Shown here: piece by piece, positions 54,639-62,835 of the stretch
Layout of the letters: each line of letters starts with the position of its first letter
Numbering within the stretch: position 1 is the stretch's first letter
Assembly (NCBI GenBank): GCA_036406595.1
Contig: DASXAR010000063.1
Location: 49,525 to 113,524 of the forward strand
From: VRUE01 sp036406595
GTDB taxonomy: Bacteria > Actinomycetota > Thermoleophilia > Solirubrobacterales > 70-9
Length of the DNA: 64,000 nucleotides
Reading direction: 5' to 3'
Notes under the pieces: model-generated
The model's input: only the letters and a program-made list of their open reading frames with translations
Told to the model about the DNA's origin: nothing
The model's database searches: none
Made by a program: the position numbers and the translations under genes

Positions 54639-55492
54639 CCCGGCTCCTCGGAGGTGAGCGAGAGATAGACGTCCTCGAGGTCCGGCCGCCTCGCCTCGAG
54701 CCCTTCCAGCTCGAGCCCCTCGGCGAGGGCGTGGCCGGTCAGCTCGTGCAGCGCCTCGACCGGGTCGGTGGTCTGCAGCGATCTCTCCTCCCCGTTGAGC
54801 CGGTAGCTGATCGTCGTCGGGCGGTCCTCGCGGCCGCCCAGGTCCTCGGGCGTGCCCCGCGCGACTACCTGCCCGCGGGAGATGATCGCGACGCGGTCGG
54901 CGAGACGCTGCGCCTCGTCCATGTAGTGGGTGGTGAGGAAGATCGTCTTGCCGAGGTCCCGCAGGCCGGCAATCGTCTCCCAGGCCTGGCGCCTGGCCGA
55001 GGGATCGAAGCCCGTCGTCGGCTCGTCGAGGAACAGGAGCTCGGGATCGCCGATCAGCGCGATGCCGACGTCGAGGCGGCGCTGCTGGCCGCCGGAGAGG
55101 CTCCCCGTCCGATCCCCGGCCTTGTCCTCCAGCCCCACCAATGTCAGCGTCTCCTCGACGGACCGCGGCACCCGGTAGTAGCCGGCGTAGAGCTCGAGCG
55201 ACTCGCGCACGGTCAGGTAGGGATCGAGCCTGCAGGTCTGGAGGACGATGCCGATCCGCTCCCGCCAGGAGCGATCGGCGCTGCTCGGGTCGATTCCGAG
55301 GACCGCCACCTCGCCACCGTCGCGCCCGATGTAGCCCTCGAGGATCTCCACGGTCGTCGTCTTGCCGGCGCCGTTCGGCCCGAGGAAGGCGAAGACCTCG
55401 CCCGCTGTCACCTCGAGGTCGATCCCCGCCACCGCCTCGAGCTCGCCGTAGCTCTTGCGCAACCCGCGCACGCTGATAACTGAGTCGGCCAC
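54635..55492 (-). CDS. ABC transporter ATP-binding protein (DrrA-like)
   Basis: The 285-residue protein has Walker A FLGPNGAGKTTTVEILEGY, the Q-loop, signature SLSGGQQRRLDVGIAL, Walker B LLFLDEPTTGFDPSAR, and the H-loop LTTHYMDEAQRLADR. The C-terminal 60 residues are the accessory domain of drug-type exporters. It forms a two-gene unit with the permease, inserted where yvcK and whiA are often found next to rapZ. Confidence 0.93.
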   Translation of the reverse strand: MADSVISVRGLRKSYGELEAVAGIDLEVTAGEVFAFLGPNGAGKTTTVEILEGYIGRDGGEVAVLGIDPSSADRSWRERIGIVLQTCRLDPYLTVRESLELYAGYYRVPRSVEETLTLVGLEDKAGDRTGSLSGGQQRRLDVGIALIGDPELLFLDEPTTGFDPSARRQAWETIAGLRDLGKTIFLTTHYMDEAQRLADRVAIISRGQVVARGTPEDLGGREDRPTTISYRLNGEERSLQTTDPVEALHELTGHALAEGLELEGLEARRPDLEDVYLSLTSEEPG

Positions 55493-55512
55493 GAGGTTGA
55501 TTCTTACGAGAC

Positions 55513-56415
55513 TCAGCCCAGCTCGACGTCGCGGTGCTTGACCCGCACGACGACGTCGTCCCGCCCGGCCAGGTCGCGGCGGATCCTGTCGACCACGGTC
55601 AGCGAGCGGTGGCGGCCGCCGGTGCAGCCGACCGCGATCGTCAGATGGCTCTTGCCCTCGGCGACGTAGGCCGGAACGAGAAACTCGATCAGGGGCAGCA
55701 GCCGCCCGTAGAACTCACCGGCCTGGGTGCCCGCCTCGACGTAATCGCGAACCGCCTGGTCGAGACCGGTCAGCGGGCGCAGCTCGTCGACATAGTGGGG
55801 GTTGGGGAGAAAGCGGACGTCGAGGGTCAGGTCGGCGTCGCGCGGCGGCCCGTTCTTGAAGCCGAAGGTGAGCAGCGTGAGGGCGAGCTTGCCGGCGCCG
55901 TCGCTGCCGAGCATCTCCTCGGCGATCCGCCGCCGCAGCATCGCGCCCGTCAGGCCGCTGGTGTCCATCACCACGTCCGCCCTGGCTCGCAGTGGGGCGA
56001 GCAGCTCGCGCTCGGCCCGGATCCCGTCGACGATGCTTCCCTCGGGGGCAAGCGGGTGGCGGCGGCGCGTCTCCTTGTAGCGGTCGACAAGCGTCTCCTC
56101 CCCCGCCTCGAGGAAGAGGACCCGCGGCTCGAGGCCATCGGCGACGAGCTCGTCGAGGACCTGAATCAGGTCATCGAAGTAGTCGCCGCCGCGAACGTCG
56201 GAGACGACCGCAGCCCTTTCGACGCCGCTGCCGTCGTGGCGGAAGAGCTCGCCGAGGCTGCCGATCATCCGTGGCGGCAGGTTGTCGACGCAGAAATAGC
56301 CGCCGTCCTCGAAGGCGGCGATCGCCTCCGACTTCCCGGCCCCGGAGTGACCGGTGATGACGACGAGGCTGACCCTTGCGTCGGTGGGCTTGGCGCTGTT
56401 CCCGGTTGCCGTCAT
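55513..56415 (-). CDS. rapZ: RNase adapter/nucleotide-binding protein RapZ (YvcJ)
   Basis: The 300-residue protein has Walker A VVITGHSGAGKSEAIAAFED, FLEAGEETLVDRYKETRRRH, FGFKNGPPRDADLTLDVRFL and the C-terminal GCTGGRHRSLTVVDRIRRDL block. In Gram-positives YvcJ hydrolyses GTP/ATP; in E. coli RapZ guides RNase E to GlmZ. It directly follows uvrC, as usual, but yvcK and whiA, which commonly follow, are absent here. Confidence 0.95.
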   Translation of the reverse strand: MTATGNSAKPTDARVSLVVITGHSGAGKSEAIAAFEDGGYFCVDNLPPRMIGSLGELFRHDGSGVERAAVVSDVRGGDYFDDLIQVLDELVADGLEPRVLFLEAGEETLVDRYKETRRRHPLAPEGSIVDGIRAERELLAPLRARADVVMDTSGLTGAMLRRRIAEEMLGSDGAGKLALTLLTFGFKNGPPRDADLTLDVRFLPNPHYVDELRPLTGLDQAVRDYVEAGTQAGEFYGRLLPLIEFLVPAYVAEGKSHLTIAVGCTGGRHRSLTVVDRIRRDLAGRDDVVVRVKHRDVELG

Positions 56416-58293
56416 CTATCCGGTCCGGTTGAGCTGCTCGTGGATGTCGCGCGCCACCTTGCCCGGGACGCCGGGCACCGCCTCGAGCTCCTCGCGACTG
56501 GCGGCGATGAGGCGCTCCGGCGAGCCGAAGTGCTGGAGAAGGGCGCGCTTGCGAGCCGGGCCGACCCCCTTCAGCTCGTCGAGCACCGAGCCGACCATCG
56601 CCCGCTCCCGGCGCCCCCTGTGATGCTCGATCGCGAACCGGTGCGCCTCGTCGCGGACCCGCTGCAGGAGCCTCGACGCCTCGGTCTCGGCCGCGAGGTC
56701 GATCGGAGCGGAGCGACCCGGCAGGTAGACCTCCTCGAGGCGCTTGGCGAGGGCGATCACGGTGACGCCGCGCTCCGCCAGCGGCGCCAGCGCCCGCATC
56801 GCCGCGGCGAGCTGGCCCTTGCCCCCGTCGATGACGACGAGCGAGGGGAGCGCCGCGAAGCTGGCGTCGCGCTTGCCGTCATGGGGCGAGAGGTCCGCCT
56901 GTTCGCGGTATCGGTTCATGCGCCGCTCCAGCACCTCCTCCATCGAGGCGAAGTCGTCAGAGCCCTGCTCGCGGTCGCCGCGAATCCGAAAGCGCCGGTA
57001 ATCCGACTTCTTGGTCGCACCTCCCTCGAACACCACCATCGAGGCGACGGTGTGCTCACCGCCGAGGTTGGAGATGTCGAACCCCTCGATGCGAACCGGG
57101 AGCTCGTCCATCTCCAGCGCCTCCCTCAGGTCGGCAAGCGCGTCGACCCGGCGCTGGCGACGATGCTCCCGCCTGAGGCGGTCCTGATCCAGCGCGAGCC
57201 GCGCATTTCGCTCGGCCAGCTCCCGCAGGCGGCGTTTGTCTCCGCGCTCGGCGACCCGAACCTCGACCGGAGCGCCGCGACGCTCGGCGAGGGCGGCGGC
57301 GAGAAGGTCCGCCCTCTCCCTCAGCTGGGGGGCGACGACGATCGTGCGCGGCACGGCCGGCGAGGCCGAGTAGTACTGGCCGATGAACTCCTCCGTGACC
57401 TCGGCCATATTGCGTTCCGCCTGGTTCTCGAGGTAGAAGCTCTGGCGCTCGGCGAGGATCCCGTCCCGCACCTGGAAGACCTGGGCGTTCGCGTCGGCGC
57501 CCTCGACGGCGACCCCGATCAGATCGGCAGTTCCGACCGATCCTCCGGCGATCCGCTGACGCTCGAAGAGCGAGCGCACCGCCTTGAGGCGGTCGCGGTG
57601 GACGGCCGCCCGCTCGAACTCTCGCACCTCCGCGGCGGATTCCATCTTCGCCTCCTCTTCCGCCTCGACTCGGCGGTAGCGGCCGGAGAGGAAGTCGACG
57701 ATCGCGTCGATGTTGCGACGGTACTCCTCGCGGCTGACGTAGCCGACGCAGGGCGCCCCGCAGCGCTTGATGTAGTAGTCGAGGCAGGGGCTTCCCGAGC
57801 GCCTGCCCGGCTCGGCGCCCTCGCAGGTGCGGAACTGGAAGAGCTTGCCGAGCAGGTCGAGCGTCTCGCGCACCCGCTTGGCGCTGGAGAAGGGCCCGAA
57901 GTAGGCGCGCCCGGGACGGTGCTTCTCGCGGGTGAAGTAGACGCGTGGGTAGTCCTCGTCGAGGCTGACGCATACATACGGATAGGACTTGTCGTCGCGA
58001 AGGCGGATGTTGAAGCGGGGCCGGTGCCGCTTGATGAAGCTCTGCTCGGCGAGCAGCGCCTCGGCCTCGTTGGCGGTGGCGAGGAAATCGATCCGGTCGA
58101 GGCGTGAGGTGAGGCGCGTCTCGCCGCCGGAGAAGTGGGAGGCGACGCGTTTGCGGATCGACCGCGCCTTGCCCACGTACAGCAGCTCGTCGTCACGGTC
58201 GTAGAAGAGGTAGACGCCCGAGGAGTCGGGCAGCTCCCGGCGCTGCCGCGCCAGGCGCTCCGACCGCCTCGTTTCCGCTTCGCTCTCACCCAC
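56416..58293 (-). CDS. uvrC: Excinuclease ABC subunit C
   Basis: The 625-residue nuclease has the GIY-YIG domain (GVYLFYDRDDELLYVGKARS), a cysteine-rich segment with CLDYYIKRCGAPCVGYVS, the UVR motif (EFERAAVHRDRLKAVRSLFE), the RNase H-like 5' nuclease domain (IEGFDISNLGGEHTVASMVV) and a C-terminal helix-hairpin-helix. It makes both incisions in nucleotide-excision repair. The GTG at 58293 places the start the usual distance before GVYLF; a TTG at 58335 is an alternative. No ribosome site is clear for either. No SOS box upstream. Confidence 0.94.
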   Translation of the reverse strand: MGESEAETRRSERLARQRRELPDSSGVYLFYDRDDELLYVGKARSIRKRVASHFSGGETRLTSRLDRIDFLATANEAEALLAEQSFIKRHRPRFNIRLRDDKSYPYVCVSLDEDYPRVYFTREKHRPGRAYFGPFSSAKRVRETLDLLGKLFQFRTCEGAEPGRRSGSPCLDYYIKRCGAPCVGYVSREEYRRNIDAIVDFLSGRYRRVEAEEEAKMESAAEVREFERAAVHRDRLKAVRSLFERQRIAGGSVGTADLIGVAVEGADANAQVFQVRDGILAERQSFYLENQAERNMAEVTEEFIGQYYSASPAVPRTIVVAPQLRERADLLAAALAERRGAPVEVRVAERGDKRRLRELAERNARLALDQDRLRREHRRQRRVDALADLREALEMDELPVRIEGFDISNLGGEHTVASMVVFEGGATKKSDYRRFRIRGDREQGSDDFASMEEVLERRMNRYREQADLSPHDGKRDASFAALPSLVVIDGGKGQLAAAMRALAPLAERGVTVIALAKRLEEVYLPGRSAPIDLAAETEASRLLQRVRDEAHRFAIEHHRGRRERAMVGSVLDELKGVGPARKRALLQHFGSPERLIAASREELEAVPGVPGKVARDIHEQLNRTG

Positions 58294-58355
58294 GACATCA
58301 AAGAGTAGGCTCCTGGCCAGCCGGCCAAAGACCAACGCGCGATCTGGAGAGCGAG

Positions 58356-59180
58356 ATGAGCACCGAGACGATCAGCCCACCCGATTTGAAGACCTTGCGG
58401 ATGGAAATCGAGGAGCCGGTTGGCACCCTCATCCTCGACCGGCCGGACGCATTCAACGCGATGAGCCCCGAGATGATCGGGGAGCTGACCGTCGCCTTCG
58501 CCTGGCTCGCCGATCAGGCGCCGCTGCGGGCCCTGGTCATCACCGGCGCCGGCAAGGCCTTCTGCGCGGGCGGCGATGTCAACTGGTTCAAGACGGGCGT
58601 CGAGGACGACTCGATCGACCTTCCCTCGGAGGTGAGGCGGGGCGCCGAGGCCCTTCATACGGCGATCGTCGATCTGCGGCGCATTCCCTACCCCGTGATC
58701 GCCGCCGTCAACGGCGCGGCCGCTGGAGCAGGGTTCTCCCTGGCGCTCGCGTGCGATTTCCGGATTGCCTCGGAGGCGGCCTTCTTCGCCTGCGCCTACG
58801 GCCGCATCGGCGCCTCACCCGATGGTGGCATGACGTACTTCCTGCCGCGGGTCGTCGGCCCGAGCCGAGCACTCGAAATCCTCCTCGAGGACCCCAACAT
58901 GAGCGCGTCGGAGGCGCTGGTGGAGCGGATCGTCAGCGAGGTGGTGCCCGCCGACGAGCTGGAGGAGCGCGCCCGCGCGAAGGCCGAAAAGCTTGCCCGG
59001 CGCGCGCCCCATTACGTTCGCACCGCGAAGCGGCTATGCGGCGAGAGCATCGAGAACAGCCTCACCAAGCACCTGCAGCTGGAGCGGCACGGAATCGCGG
59101 ACAGCATGGCGACGGAGGACCTGCGAGCCGGGGTCACCGCGTTCTTCGACGGCGAGAAGCCCGAGTTCAGGGGCCGCTGA
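58356..59180 (+). CDS. Enoyl-CoA hydratase/isomerase family protein (PaaG-like)
   Basis: The 274-residue crotonase-fold protein has LILDRPDAFNAMSPEM, the oxyanion hole GAGKAFCAGGDV and NGAAAGAGFSLALACDFRIA, and ASPDGGMTYFLPRVVG, where Asp stands in place of the second catalytic Glu of hydratases, as in PaaG-type isomerases. GGAGAG precedes the ATG. It is divergent from uvrC. Isomerase activity on enoyl-CoA is more likely than hydration. Confidence 0.87.
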   Translation: MSTETISPPDLKTLRMEIEEPVGTLILDRPDAFNAMSPEMIGELTVAFAWLADQAPLRALVITGAGKAFCAGGDVNWFKTGVEDDSIDLPSEVRRGAEALHTAIVDLRRIPYPVIAAVNGAAAGAGFSLALACDFRIASEAAFFACAYGRIGASPDGGMTYFLPRVVGPSRALEILLEDPNMSASEALVERIVSEVVPADELEERARAKAEKLARRAPHYVRTAKRLCGESIENSLTKHLQLERHGIADSMATEDLRAGVTAFFDGEKPEFRGR

Positions 59181-59254
59181 ACCGGGCGCGGCGGGAGGCC
59201 GTATCCGGGTTAGAGTTTGACCCCAGTCGTCACTCCGAGGAAAGGACCGCCGGA

Positions 59255-59704
59255 ATGAAGAAGGTCGTCGCATTTCTCGTCCTCGCATCTGCAGCCCTCG
59301 CCCTCGTCGCCTGCGGCGGCGGAAGCGACACAAGCTCGACGCCGACGAGCGAAAGCAGTGGCGCTGCGGCGGGAGGCGGCGAAGCGGAAAGCGGCGGCGG
59401 CTCCGAAGAAGCGGGCGGCTCGACCGTCGCCTTCGAAGCGGACCCGGGGGGCGGCATCGCCTACACCAGCGATACTGCCACGGCCAAGGCGGGCAAGGTA
59501 ACGGTCAACTTCAACAACCCGCAGGCCCTCGAGCATGACGTGGCGATCGAAGACTCGAGCGGCCAGACGATCGGCCAGACCGAACTCGTGACGGAAGGCT
59601 CGGACTCGACGACCGTCGATCTCAAGCCGGGCACCTACACCTTCTACTGCACGGTTCCGGGGCACCGCGAAGCGGGCATGGAAGGGACGCTGACGGTCGA
59701 ATAG
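59255..59704 (+). CDS. Cupredoxin (plastocyanin/azurin-like) lipoprotein
   Basis: The 149-residue protein has a lipobox signal (LASAALALVAC), a Ser/Gly/Glu linker, and a blue-copper domain of about 90 residues. Copper ligands are visible: His in ALEHDVAIED, and Cys, His and Met in FYCTVPGHREAGMEGTL. It would shuttle electrons at the outer face of the membrane, for instance to or from cytochromes. Of 13 glutamates, 12 are GAA, in contrast to the gene just upstream. Confidence 0.9.
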   Translation: MKKVVAFLVLASAALALVACGGGSDTSSTPTSESSGAAAGGGEAESGGGSEEAGGSTVAFEADPGGGIAYTSDTATAKAGKVTVNFNNPQALEHDVAIEDSSGQTIGQTELVTEGSDSTTVDLKPGTYTFYCTVPGHREAGMEGTLTVE

Positions 59705-59722
59705 GGCCCGAACCGGCGCCCG

Positions 59723-60196
59723 TCAGTCGGCGGGCGCCATCACCCGCGTCACCGAGTCGCCGACGAAGCATGGCTTCTCGCTGCCCTCGACCTCGAGGGT
59801 GAAGCGGGTCACGACCTGCCACCAGCCGCCGCCGACCTCGTCCATCGAGACGACCTCGGCGCGGGCCCGCACCCGGGAGTCGACCGGAACCGGGGCCGGG
59901 AAGCGGATCTTGTTCCAGCCGTAATTGACGCCGAGGGTGAAGCCGCTGGAGCTGATCATCTGCCGGCGGAAGCCGTCGACGAGGGAGAGCGTCAGGTTGC
60001 CGTGGGCGATCGTCGTGCCGAATGGGCTCTCCGCCTTCGCGCGCTCGACATCGACGTGGATCCACTGGTCGTCGCCGGATAGCTCGGCGAAGGCGTCGAT
60101 GTCGGCCTGGGTGACGGTGCGCCACTCGCTCGGGCCGATCTCCTGGCCGAGCAGCGACTGCATGCCCTCGACGCCCTGTACCTCCACGGTTGCCAT
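59723..60196 (-). CDS. MaoC-type (R)-enoyl-CoA hydratase
   Basis: The 157-residue single-hotdog protein has FAELSGDDQWIHVDVERAKA with the Asp-His dyad, followed by FGTTIAHGNLTLSL, and FPAPVPVDSRVRARAEVV. It hydrates trans-2-enoyl-CoA to (R)-3-hydroxyacyl-CoA. The ATG at 60196 is the family start; the longer frame is not coding. Confidence 0.9.
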   Translation of the reverse strand: MATVEVQGVEGMQSLLGQEIGPSEWRTVTQADIDAFAELSGDDQWIHVDVERAKAESPFGTTIAHGNLTLSLVDGFRRQMISSSGFTLGVNYGWNKIRFPAPVPVDSRVRARAEVVSMDEVGGGWWQVVTRFTLEVEGSEKPCFVGDSVTRVMAPAD

Positions 60197-60207
60197 CGCG
60201 GCGCAGT

Positions 60208-60621
60208 CTACCCGTGGACCAGCTCGGCCGGATGCGCGAGCTGAAGGCCGGGCACCCGCTCGAAATGCGGCAGGTTCCTGGTCACGAGTGTGGCGCCGGC
60301 CTCGAGGCATATGCCCGCCTGCAACGCGTCCCGGAGGTCGATCGGGGTGCCGGCCCGGCGCAGCCCGCCGAGCAGCGCGCCACCTCGCAGGCCGGCCCGC
60401 CGGGTGAGCGTGAGGAGGGAGCCGGAAACGAGCGCGTGGACCGGCCGCGGGTTCTCGCGGTAGGCGCGGCCCAGCGCGAGCTCGAACGCGGTGACGGCGG
60501 TCACGCGATAGCCGCCGCCATGAATCAGGCCGCGGACGAGCGCATGCCCCGGGCCCGCGCCCCGCAGGTAATCGATCAGGACGTCGGAGTCGAGGACGGG
60601 CCGGTCCGCCAAGTCGCCCAT
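60208..60621 (-). CDS. vapC: PIN-domain toxin (VapC-like)
   Basis: The 137-residue protein has PVLDSDVLIDYLRG with the first Asp, the AVTAFELALGRAY Glu, and GATLVTRNLPHFERVPGLQL with the last acidic/His region. PIN toxins cut RNA. GAGGAGG precedes the ATG, and its start lies inside the antitoxin gene (46-nt overlap), as is typical of such pairs. Confidence 0.88.
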   Translation of the reverse strand: MGDLADRPVLDSDVLIDYLRGAGPGHALVRGLIHGGGYRVTAVTAFELALGRAYRENPRPVHALVSGSLLTLTRRAGLRGGALLGGLRRAGTPIDLRDALQAGICLEAGATLVTRNLPHFERVPGLQLAHPAELVHG

Positions 60622-60848
60622 GCCTCCTCACTTGCCTGCTCCCACTCCTCCACCTCGCGCTCGCTCCAGGCGCCCTCGGCCTGGGCGAGCTCCGCCGCGA
60701 GCTCCTCGCCACCCGCTTGGTCGAGCAGACGCTCCAACGCTTCCTCGACGATCGCTGAGAAGCCCCGCATGCCGCGTTCCGCCGCCCTCGCACGGAGCCG
60801 CGCATAGGTGCGATCGCTGAGCTCGATCGTGGTCCTGATCTGATGCAT
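60576..60848 (-). CDS. vapB: Ribbon-helix-helix antitoxin (VapB-like)
   Basis: The 90-residue protein has the RHH strand and helices at the N-terminus (HQIRTTIELSDRTYARLRAR, GFSAIVEEALERLL) and an acidic, Trp-rich C-terminus that would wrap the toxin. The start is taken at 60848; an ATG at 60866 adds six residues. ATGCAT palindromes at 60843-60848 and 60861-60866 lie at the start and may be the autoregulatory operator. Confidence 0.82.
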   Translation of the reverse strand: MHQIRTTIELSDRTYARLRARAAERGMRGFSAIVEEALERLLDQAGGEELAAELAQAEGAWSEREVEEWEQASEEAWATWRTGPSSTPTS

Positions 60849-60866
60849 TTTAGCATTTGTATGCAT
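60843..60866. promoter_or_regulatory. Paired ATGCAT palindromes at the toxin-antitoxin start
   Basis: Two ATGCAT palindromes (60843-60848 and 60861-60866) are 18 bp apart, with a further AGCAT between them, in an AT-rich patch unlike its surroundings. RHH antitoxins usually bind such tandem palindromes around their own promoter. Confidence 0.45.
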
Positions 60867-60877
60867 GTAAACATCGC

Positions 60878-62221
60878 TCAGGCGACGAGCCGCACCTCGA
60901 AGTCAGGCACCGCAAGCGCCCCGGCGCCGCCCAGCAGGGCGAGGATCCGGCTGACGTAGGCCTGCGTCTCGGGGTAGCCGGGAACGCAGTGGCACGCTTC
61001 GACCGGAGCCGGTCCGGCGTTGTAGGCGGCGAGGGCGAGCTGGGGAGAGCCGAAGCGACCGATCAGGTCCGCCATCAGGTGCGCCTGGGCGTCGATTGCT
61101 TCGTCGGGGTCGAATGGGTCCCGGAGGCCGTAGGCGGCTGCGGTGGACGGCATGAACTGCGCGATTCCCTGCGCGCCGGCGGGCGACCCGGCGTAGGGAT
61201 CGAAGTTCGACTCGGCCATCAGCTGAGCCGCGAGCAGCGCAGCGGAGACGTTCCAGCGGCTCGCCGCTCGCAGCAGCGGCGGCCGGAACACCGCGGGGAC
61301 GAAGGCGGGCAGGCCCAGCGATCCGGAGTCCGCTCCGTCATCGGTGGCACCGACCACGTCCGCCGCCCTCGAGCAGGGCGCAGGTGGGCGCGAGTAGCCG
61401 TAGTGCCACGGCTCCCACCCGTAGCGTTGCAGGAATCCGAAACGCCCGGCGTTGGCGGCCAGCCACCCGTAGGCGGATTCTGGACCGAGGTCGAGCTCGG
61501 TCGCGCAGCGGTGCAGCGAATGCCCCGGCGGGGCGACCCAGCGAGGATCGGGGTGGGCGGCGAAGAGCGCCGCCTGCTCAGCGTCGGAACGGAAGCCCGA
61601 AATGACGACCAGAACGATCCCCGCGCCCCTCGCCGCGCTCGCCATGCGGTCGAAGGCAGCCGCGACGTCCGGTCTCATCCCCTCGCCCTGGCGGTAGACG
61701 AGCGGCCCCTGGTAGCCGCCCCCGCTTGCCGTCGCCGGCATGCCACCTTCCGGAAGCGCTGGAGCGGCCGCTTCGGCGACCGCCGACGCCTCGACCGGAA
61801 CCTCCTCCCCGGCGGCACGAAGAACGCCGCGGACGACGGCCCTGGCGCGCAGCGGCGCAAAGGAATCGGCGTCGGGGAAGCTGATTCCGATCCGCCCCGC
61901 CGAGACTCCGTTTGCCGCGGCGACCCTCGCCGCGGCGCCCCTCGCCCGCGCCAGGTACTCGCCCTTGCCGATATGGCCCGGATTCACCGTGCCATCGGGC
62001 AGCCTCGCGGGCGCGAGCAGGCGCCGCAGGTCGTCGCGCATCGAGCGCGCGGCGGAGATCGCCGCCAGGTCGGCCGCCCGCTGCGCCCTCCCCTTTCCGG
62101 TCAGCGCGGCGGCAATCGCGACCAGCGCCAGGGCCGCCGCGAGAAGCGCGAGGGATCCGCCCAGCGCCAGAAGCAGCGCCTGCCCTCGCTCGCCTTCCTC
62201 ACCGCCGGCGGCGTGCCTCAT
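60878..62221 (-). CDS. Three-part fusion: TadG-like anchor, VanY-type carboxypeptidase, lytic transglycosylase
   Basis: The 447-residue protein has (a) at residues 10-60 an ERGQALLLAL start, a TM (SLALLAAALALVAIAAAL) and a QRAADLAAISAAR helix, as in TadE/TadG-type pseudopilin-like proteins; (b) at about 170-280 a VanY-like DD-carboxypeptidase, with zinc ligands His237 and Asp244 in SLHRCATELD and His273 in EPWHYGY; (c) at about 310-430 a soluble lytic transglycosylase domain with Glu337 in AESNFDPYAGSPAGAQGIAQ and AYNAGP. It would act on peptidoglycan outside the membrane while anchored by its N-terminus. The start overlaps the upstream gene by ATGA. It is the last gene of the TadE cluster. 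Confidence 0.9.
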   Translation of the reverse strand: MRHAAGGEEGERGQALLLALGGSLALLAAALALVAIAAALTGKGRAQRAADLAAISAARSMRDDLRRLLAPARLPDGTVNPGHIGKGEYLARARGAAARVAAANGVSAGRIGISFPDADSFAPLRARAVVRGVLRAAGEEVPVEASAVAEAAAPALPEGGMPATASGGGYQGPLVYRQGEGMRPDVAAAFDRMASAARGAGIVLVVISGFRSDAEQAALFAAHPDPRWVAPPGHSLHRCATELDLGPESAYGWLAANAGRFGFLQRYGWEPWHYGYSRPPAPCSRAADVVGATDDGADSGSLGLPAFVPAVFRPPLLRAASRWNVSAALLAAQLMAESNFDPYAGSPAGAQGIAQFMPSTAAAYGLRDPFDPDEAIDAQAHLMADLIGRFGSPQLALAAYNAGPAPVEACHCVPGYPETQAYVSRILALLGGAGALAVPDFEVRLVA

Positions 62222-62835
62222 CTCGACTCCCCCTCGCCGAGGAGGCGCGCCGTGACCCGTGGAGTCAGCGACGGCCGCCCGGCGACCGAGCCGGCAAGGA
62301 CCAGCCGCGCCGTGAGCCAGTTCAGCGGCCGCTTGAGGACCGCGACGCGCAGGCCTCGCCGCAGCAGTTCGCCGGCAGCGAGGCCGGTGAGGGCACGATC
62401 CGCAGCGAGGTCGGCGCGCAACAGGACCGCTTGGGGACGGGTCTCGATGCCGTCCAGCACCCGCCGGAAGCCGGTCCGCCCCGGGTGCACGACCGAGAGT
62501 GCGTCACGGCCGATCGCGAGGGCAGCCGGGAGCTGCTCGAGCCCGGCCTCGCCGGCGGGAAGCGCGAGCAAGCAGATACCACCCCGCGACGCGACGGCCG
62601 CGTCCGGCAGATGGGAGGCGAGGCGCTCCTCGAGTCGCCTTGCTTCCTCTGTCGCAAAGAGCGAGGCCCGCGGCTGCTTCACCTCCCCCAGCTCGACCAG
62701 CAGCCCCGGCTCGCCACGTTCGGCGCCGGCGCAGGCCAGAGCCGCCGCGGCCGCACGCGATCCCGCCGCGCCGCCGACGGAGGTCACCAGAACGGCCGCG
62801 CCGCGTGAGCCACGGGCCTTCTCGGGGCCGTTCAC
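62218..62835 (-). CDS. Degenerate MinD/CpaE-like protein of the TadE cluster
   Basis: The 205-residue protein looks like a deviant P-loop ATPase fold: AAVLVTSVGGAAGSRAAAAA at the P-loop position, GLLVELGEVKQPRAS as the next strand, and helix-strand alternation after that. The essential Walker lysines are absent, so it probably does not hydrolyse ATP. Its place between TadE-like proteins and the fusion suggests the CpaE/TadZ localisation role, but that is inference. ATGA overlaps at both ends. Confidence 0.62.
   Translation of the reverse strand: MNGPEKARGSRGAAVLVTSVGGAAGSRAAAAALACAGAERGEPGLLVELGEVKQPRASLFATEEARRLEERLASHLPDAAVASRGGICLLALPAGEAGLEQLPAALAIGRDALSVVHPGRTGFRRVLDGIETRPQAVLLRADLAADRALTGLAAGELLRRGLRVAVLKRPLNWLTARLVLAGSVAGRPSLTPRVTARLLGEGESR

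Noticed and set aside
58294..58355. SOS box in front of uvrC
   Set aside because: No CGAAC-N4-GTTCG or close match occurs in the divergent gap; only the lexA site fits in this window.
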